Shown here piece by piece: positions 6,178 through 8,738 of a DNA stretch of 8,738 nucleotides; position 1 is the first letter of the stretch; every line of letters begins with the position of its first letter. Origin of the DNA: Clostridiales bacterium UBA1248 (GTDB lineage: Bacteria > Bacillota > Clostridia > Oscillospirales > CAG-272); contig DBWC01000012.1 of the NCBI GenBank assembly GCA_002308615.1, positions 1-8,738 on the forward strand. The letters run 5' to 3'. The notes beneath the pieces were generated by a model that saw only the letters and a list, made by a program, of their open reading frames with translations, made no database searches and was not told where the DNA came from. The position numbers were made by a program, and so were the translations under genes.

Positions 6178-6184
6178 CTCCTCA
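6178..6184 (-). promoter_or_regulatory. Ribosome binding site of the TIM-like gene, fused to the upstream stop codon
   Basis: TGAGGAG on the minus strand contains the TGA stop of the isomerase gene (6184-6182) and a full GAGGAG Shine-Dalgarno sequence, 6 nt before ATG 6171. Confidence 0.75.
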
Positions 6185-7579
6185 GATTATTTCTACGTCA
6201 AATCCCATATATTCGCCGAATGCTTCAAGCGCGCTGACGTCTGCGTCATAGACAAGAGCCGAATGATGCGTGCCGCCGCACAGCGAATATTCTTTTAAGA
6301 ATTCCGGCAGCGTTAAATAAGCGTGCTTCATCCAGCCGCGCACCTCGTTTGCGTACGCTGAATCCGTCGTTCCGCTCTGCACCATATCGACCTCGGCGAG
6401 TATCAGCGTAAAGCCTTCCTTCGACGGCGCTAAGTTGACGAGCACCGCCTTGCCGCTCTTGAAACAGCCGTGGAGCGAAACGGTGTCGCCGCAGCTGTTA
6501 TAATTGAACGGCTTGTCCGTTATGCACGGCTTTTGCTCCGTCAGCAGCGGGTTCATTTCGCCCATGTGGCTTAAAAGCACGGTGTTTTCTTTCCAGTCCG
6601 GGCAGAACATTTCCGTAAACGTCGTGTCAGGAAACGCTTTTATAAGCGAGCCGACCAGGCCCGCGGTCAGATTGTCGCCCTCGCCGGCGTAGCCCAACCC
6701 GCGCTCCATGACCTTACAGCACTCGACGAACGGCATTTTCGGCAAACCCGACTCGTCCGTGTGTAAAAAGTTCACCGTTACGCCGTCTAAGCCCTCGGCT
6801 TCCATCCATTTGCGGACGGCAAGACCGGATCTTATCGCCGCCTTGTAGTTTTCTTCATTTTCAACTTTTACGTTGTAATGCTTTTTATCGTATTCAAGCT
6901 CGGCGTTTATTTCTTTTTCCGTGACAGCCGGCAGATATTTTTCCGTGTCGGCCTTCGTCATCCTCACGGTCTTTGCGCCGATCTTTTCTTCGTATTCTTT
7001 ATCGGAGATCCTGAAATCTCCCATGCCCTCAAACTCGCCGCCGACCATGCCTATGCGCGCAGACTTGAAGCATTTCGCGGCGTACGCGGCGCGGATATAA
7101 CCGCAAAGCCCGTCAAGTACGCCGGGCGTCGACGCGTGGCCGACGCAAAGCTCATAAGGCACTCCGTTACGCTTCAGCATATTGCACATATCCTGAACGC
7201 CGTGTATGCCGTGGTTGTTCATTATACGGTCTTCCGTCTCGGCGTACTTTATAAGCTCAAGATCCGGCGTTGTGTCGAAAACGATTATCGGCGCTTTAAG
7301 ACTCTTTAACGCCTCTATGCTTTCAAGCGAAGGAGAATAAGCGAGGTGCTGAGTTATAACGGCGCATATCTCATCATCCGCGTTGAATTTCGCGGCGGCG
7401 GCGTCAAACTCCGGCTTGATCCTGCAGACCTCGTCTGCAGCCACGACCTCGATCCCCCGGTCTTCTATCATTTTGATGAGCTTGTTCATGTAAGCGACGA
7501 CCGGCTGACGCCACTTGATATTGCTGTCGTCGTAGAGCTTGATGTAAAGCGGCAGATAGCCGACTTTTATTTTCTTCAT
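6182..7579 (-). CDS. L-arabinose/L-fucose-isomerase-like protein (paralogue 2)
   Basis: This 465-residue protein is a second member of the AraA/FucI superfamily. The N-terminal domain begins KKIKVGYLPLYIKLYDD and includes the family-like AVITQHLAYSPSLESIEAL (73-91) and VFDTTPD (100-106). Metal ligands match AraA: Glu300 (AGEGDNLTA, close to the EGDWKTA of AraA), Glu323 (TFTEMF), His338 (LSHMGEMNP, close to AHMLEVCP) and His439 (CGGTHHSAL). The first three are 23 and 15 residues apart, exactly as in paralogue 1, but the rest of the sequence is strongly diverged, so different substrates are likely. I start at ATG 7579: TGAGGA lies 7 nt upstream, and the frame extension to 7624 overlaps the amidohydrolase gene by 35 bp and has no homology-like content. 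It is the second gene of the leftward operon, 10 nt after the amidohydrolase and 10 nt before the TIM-like gene. It probably converts an aldose (or sugar derivative) to a ketose for this operon's pathway. Confidence 0.9.
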   Translation of the reverse strand: MKKIKVGYLPLYIKLYDDSNIKWRQPVVAYMNKLIKMIEDRGIEVVAADEVCRIKPEFDAAAAKFNADDEICAVITQHLAYSPSLESIEALKSLKAPIIVFDTTPDLELIKYAETEDRIMNNHGIHGVQDMCNMLKRNGVPYELCVGHASTPGVLDGLCGYIRAAYAAKCFKSARIGMVGGEFEGMGDFRISDKEYEEKIGAKTVRMTKADTEKYLPAVTEKEINAELEYDKKHYNVKVENEENYKAAIRSGLAVRKWMEAEGLDGVTVNFLHTDESGLPKMPFVECCKVMERGLGYAGEGDNLTAGLVGSLIKAFPDTTFTEMFCPDWKENTVLLSHMGEMNPLLTEQKPCITDKPFNYNSCGDTVSLHGCFKSGKAVLVNLAPSKEGFTLILAEVDMVQSGTTDSAYANEVRGWMKHAYLTLPEFLKEYSLCGGTHHSALVYDADVSALEAFGEYMGFDVEII

Positions 7580-7586
7580 TTCGTTG

Positions 7587-7592
7587 TCCTCA
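7587..7592 (-). promoter_or_regulatory. Ribosome binding site of isomerase paralogue 2, fused to the upstream stop codon
   Basis: TGAGGA (7592-7587) holds the TGA stop of the amidohydrolase gene (7592-7590) and the Shine-Dalgarno sequence, 7 nt before ATG 7579. It decides the start against the longer in-frame option at 7624. Confidence 0.75.
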
Positions 7593-8660
7593 CTTCCCGT
7601 AAATATCGTGCTTAGCGCCGTCAATCAGGTTTTTGGCGTTGTTATACATCATATCGTACACGTCTTCTTTACTGCATCCAAGCGTTTTGCACGCGCGTTT
7701 GAACGCGAGCAATTCTTCATACACGAAAAACGTTATTTTTTCGGCTTCCTCCGCGCTTACCTCGCGCAGATGTCTGTCCTGCGACGGGTCGCCGTAAAGT
7801 CCGGGCGGAATGAGGTTTATATACGTTCCGTCCTCTTCTATCCTGTGCGTTCTCATGCGAAGTATCGGCATATCCGTGCCGTACATAACGTGCTTCGGTC
7901 CCGCGTGGCGTATGACCTCGGTGATCGCGTATTCACAGCAGTTCGCCGTAAAGTCGTACATCAGGTCGGGGACCTTGCAAAGGTAATCCGTGAAAGCATT
8001 GCCTACGTCTTCTTTGACGTAAGCGCGTCCCACGTGGGCGATTATCACGCGAACATGCGGGAATTCGGCTTTTAATTCAAGTATCTGATTCAGATTTACC
8101 GGATCCTTAAGCCGTCCGTTGCGCGGTATGTGCAGCATCACTATCGCGCCCATCTCGTCCATGCGTTTGAGCTGTTCTTTCGGAAAAAAGTCGAAAATAC
8201 GGATCTCCGCCTCCGGTATGTACGACGGCGACAGGCTCAGATACGATTTTATGCCTAAAAATCCGCCTTCTCGTATTTTCTGCTCTACCTCGTCCGGGCT
8301 CTGCTTCGGGTGGCTGTAATACAAAGCCGGCCAGCCCGATCTTTTGGAACACTCCGATACGTATTCGTTGTTTTTTATTCCGCTTTCAATACTGTGCACC
8401 TCGCTTGTGAACATAAGCGCGGACACGTCTTTTCCGGGGAAGAGCAGACGGTACGTCTCCTGCAAGTCCTCCAGGCTGTTGTCCTTTGCCACAAGCTTCG
8501 GCCATAAAACCATGCGCAGCTCTTCGTTTTCGGGCAAAGGCATAACGTATTTGTCAAGCCAGACGTGAGTGTGAACGTCAAGTATCTTGTCAGGCAGAAA
8601 GTCCTTAAGCTCCTGTTCGTATATCCGTCTGTCGTTTTCCGTTACTTCAAATAATGGCAT
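7590..8660 (-). CDS. Amidohydrolase-2-type TIM-barrel metal-dependent hydrolase
   Basis: This 356-residue protein has the motif order of the amidohydrolase superfamily (amidohydrolase-2 / COG2159-like group): H-x-H on strand 1 (His30 and His32 in LDVHTHVW), Lys138 (LGIKSYLSL), His177 (VMLHIPRNG), His209 (VIIAHVGRAY) and Asp263 (MYGTDMPI). All the usual metal ligands and the catalytic aspartate are therefore present. Members hydrolyse sugar lactones, act as decarboxylases, or cleave C-N or C-O bonds; there is no signal peptide, so it is cytoplasmic. It is the first gene in the window of the leftward operon. ATG 8660 is preceded by GGAG 8 nt upstream (ACCGGAGATG), a good ribosome binding site. 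In a sugar operon next to an isomerase the most natural guess is a sugar-lactone or glycosylamine hydrolase, but this is inference. No consensus promoter is visible in the 78 nt between this gene and the window edge, so transcription may begin further right. Confidence 0.9.
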   Translation of the reverse strand: MPLFEVTENDRRIYEQELKDFLPDKILDVHTHVWLDKYVMPLPENEELRMVLWPKLVAKDNSLEDLQETYRLLFPGKDVSALMFTSEVHSIESGIKNNEYVSECSKRSGWPALYYSHPKQSPDEVEQKIREGGFLGIKSYLSLSPSYIPEAEIRIFDFFPKEQLKRMDEMGAIVMLHIPRNGRLKDPVNLNQILELKAEFPHVRVIIAHVGRAYVKEDVGNAFTDYLCKVPDLMYDFTANCCEYAITEVIRHAGPKHVMYGTDMPILRMRTHRIEEDGTYINLIPPGLYGDPSQDRHLREVSAEEAEKITFFVYEELLAFKRACKTLGCSKEDVYDMMYNNAKNLIDGAKHDIYGK

Positions 8661-8681
8661 AATATCATCTCCGGTATAAAA

Positions 8682-8709
8682 AATTAAGAATTAAGAATTC
8701 AGAATTAAG
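8682..8709. repeat. AATTAAG heptad tandem repeat (4 units)
   Basis: Four consecutive heptads AATTAAG, AATTAAG, AATTCAG and AATTAAG lie upstream of the amidohydrolase gene. They are related to the AATAAAG heptads at 4833-4860, and as there they are followed to the right by GC-rich palindromic DNA. Confidence 0.7.
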
Positions 8710-8716
8710 ACAGTAG

Positions 8717-8737
8717 GGGTCGGCGCCTCGACGACCC
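8717..8737. repeat. GC-rich inverted repeat at the right edge (probably cut by the window)
   Basis: GGGTCG (8717-8722) and CGACCC (8732-8737) flank a 9-nt segment that starts within the palindrome GGCGCC (8722-8727). The element touches the window edge, so its full extent is unknown. It could be a terminator of an upstream gene or part of a dispersed intergenic repeat; no T-run is visible. Confidence 0.5.
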
Positions 8738-8738
8738 G

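Noticed and set aside
7580..7624. Longer start for isomerase paralogue 2
   Set aside because: The extra 15 residues overlap the amidohydrolase gene and lack a suitable ribosome binding site; TGAGGA points to ATG 7579.
7584..8075. A 163-codon plus-strand frame overlapping the amidohydrolase gene
   Set aside because: It lies opposite the region encoding the His209 and Asp263 motifs, has no family-like motif, and is best explained as an antisense shadow.

Overview
The window looks like chromosomal DNA of a low-GC-type Gram-positive bacterium, most likely an uncultured gut-type clostridium (Bacillota). The evidence is two perfect TTGACA-N17-TATAAT promoters, strong GAGG-type ribosome binding sites, frequent ATA isoleucine codons alongside a fairly balanced base composition, and short AT-rich heptad repeats between genes. 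No phylogenetic marker is present, so this placement is an inference. I see no rRNA, tRNA, CRISPR array, insertion sequence, phage gene or toxin-antitoxin pair.

Layout from left to right: (1) positions 3-905 (+) hold the C-terminal part of a protein that runs in from the left, possibly a carbohydrate-active enzyme. (2) It converges, over a shared hairpin terminator, with a Gfo/Idh/MocA-family NAD(P)-dependent sugar dehydrogenase (953-2005, -). (3) A divergent control region (2006-2221) carries one consensus sigma-70 promoter in each direction. An 8+4+8 bp perfect dyad covers the -35 box of the leftward promoter, and a small hairpin sits in the leftward leader. (4) A two-gene rightward operon follows: a beta-lactamase-fold serine hydrolase and an L-arabinose/L-fucose-isomerase-like protein, joined by an ATGA overlap. 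(5) An intergenic block (4828-4963) holds heptad repeats, two small hairpins and a 20-bp perfect-stem bidirectional terminator. (6) A tight leftward operon (8660 to 4964) encodes, in transcription order, an amidohydrolase, a second isomerase of the AraA/FucI type, a triose-phosphate-isomerase-like enzyme and a YjbQ-family protein. (7) The right edge has another heptad repeat and the start of a GC-rich inverted repeat.

Taken together this is a carbohydrate-catabolism neighbourhood. It has two diverged AraA/FucI-fold isomerases with the same metal-ligand pattern, a sugar dehydrogenase, a candidate lactonase or hydrolase, a TIM-like sugar-phosphate isomerase and YjbQ. No kinase, aldolase, transporter or regulator lies in the window, so the substrate cannot be read from it. 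The leftward operon is the most interesting object: all three gene junctions have the same design (the TGA stop is part of the next Shine-Dalgarno sequence), and the combination does not match any textbook pentose or deoxyhexose pathway. Each gene belongs to a recognisable family; what may be undescribed is the pathway they form.
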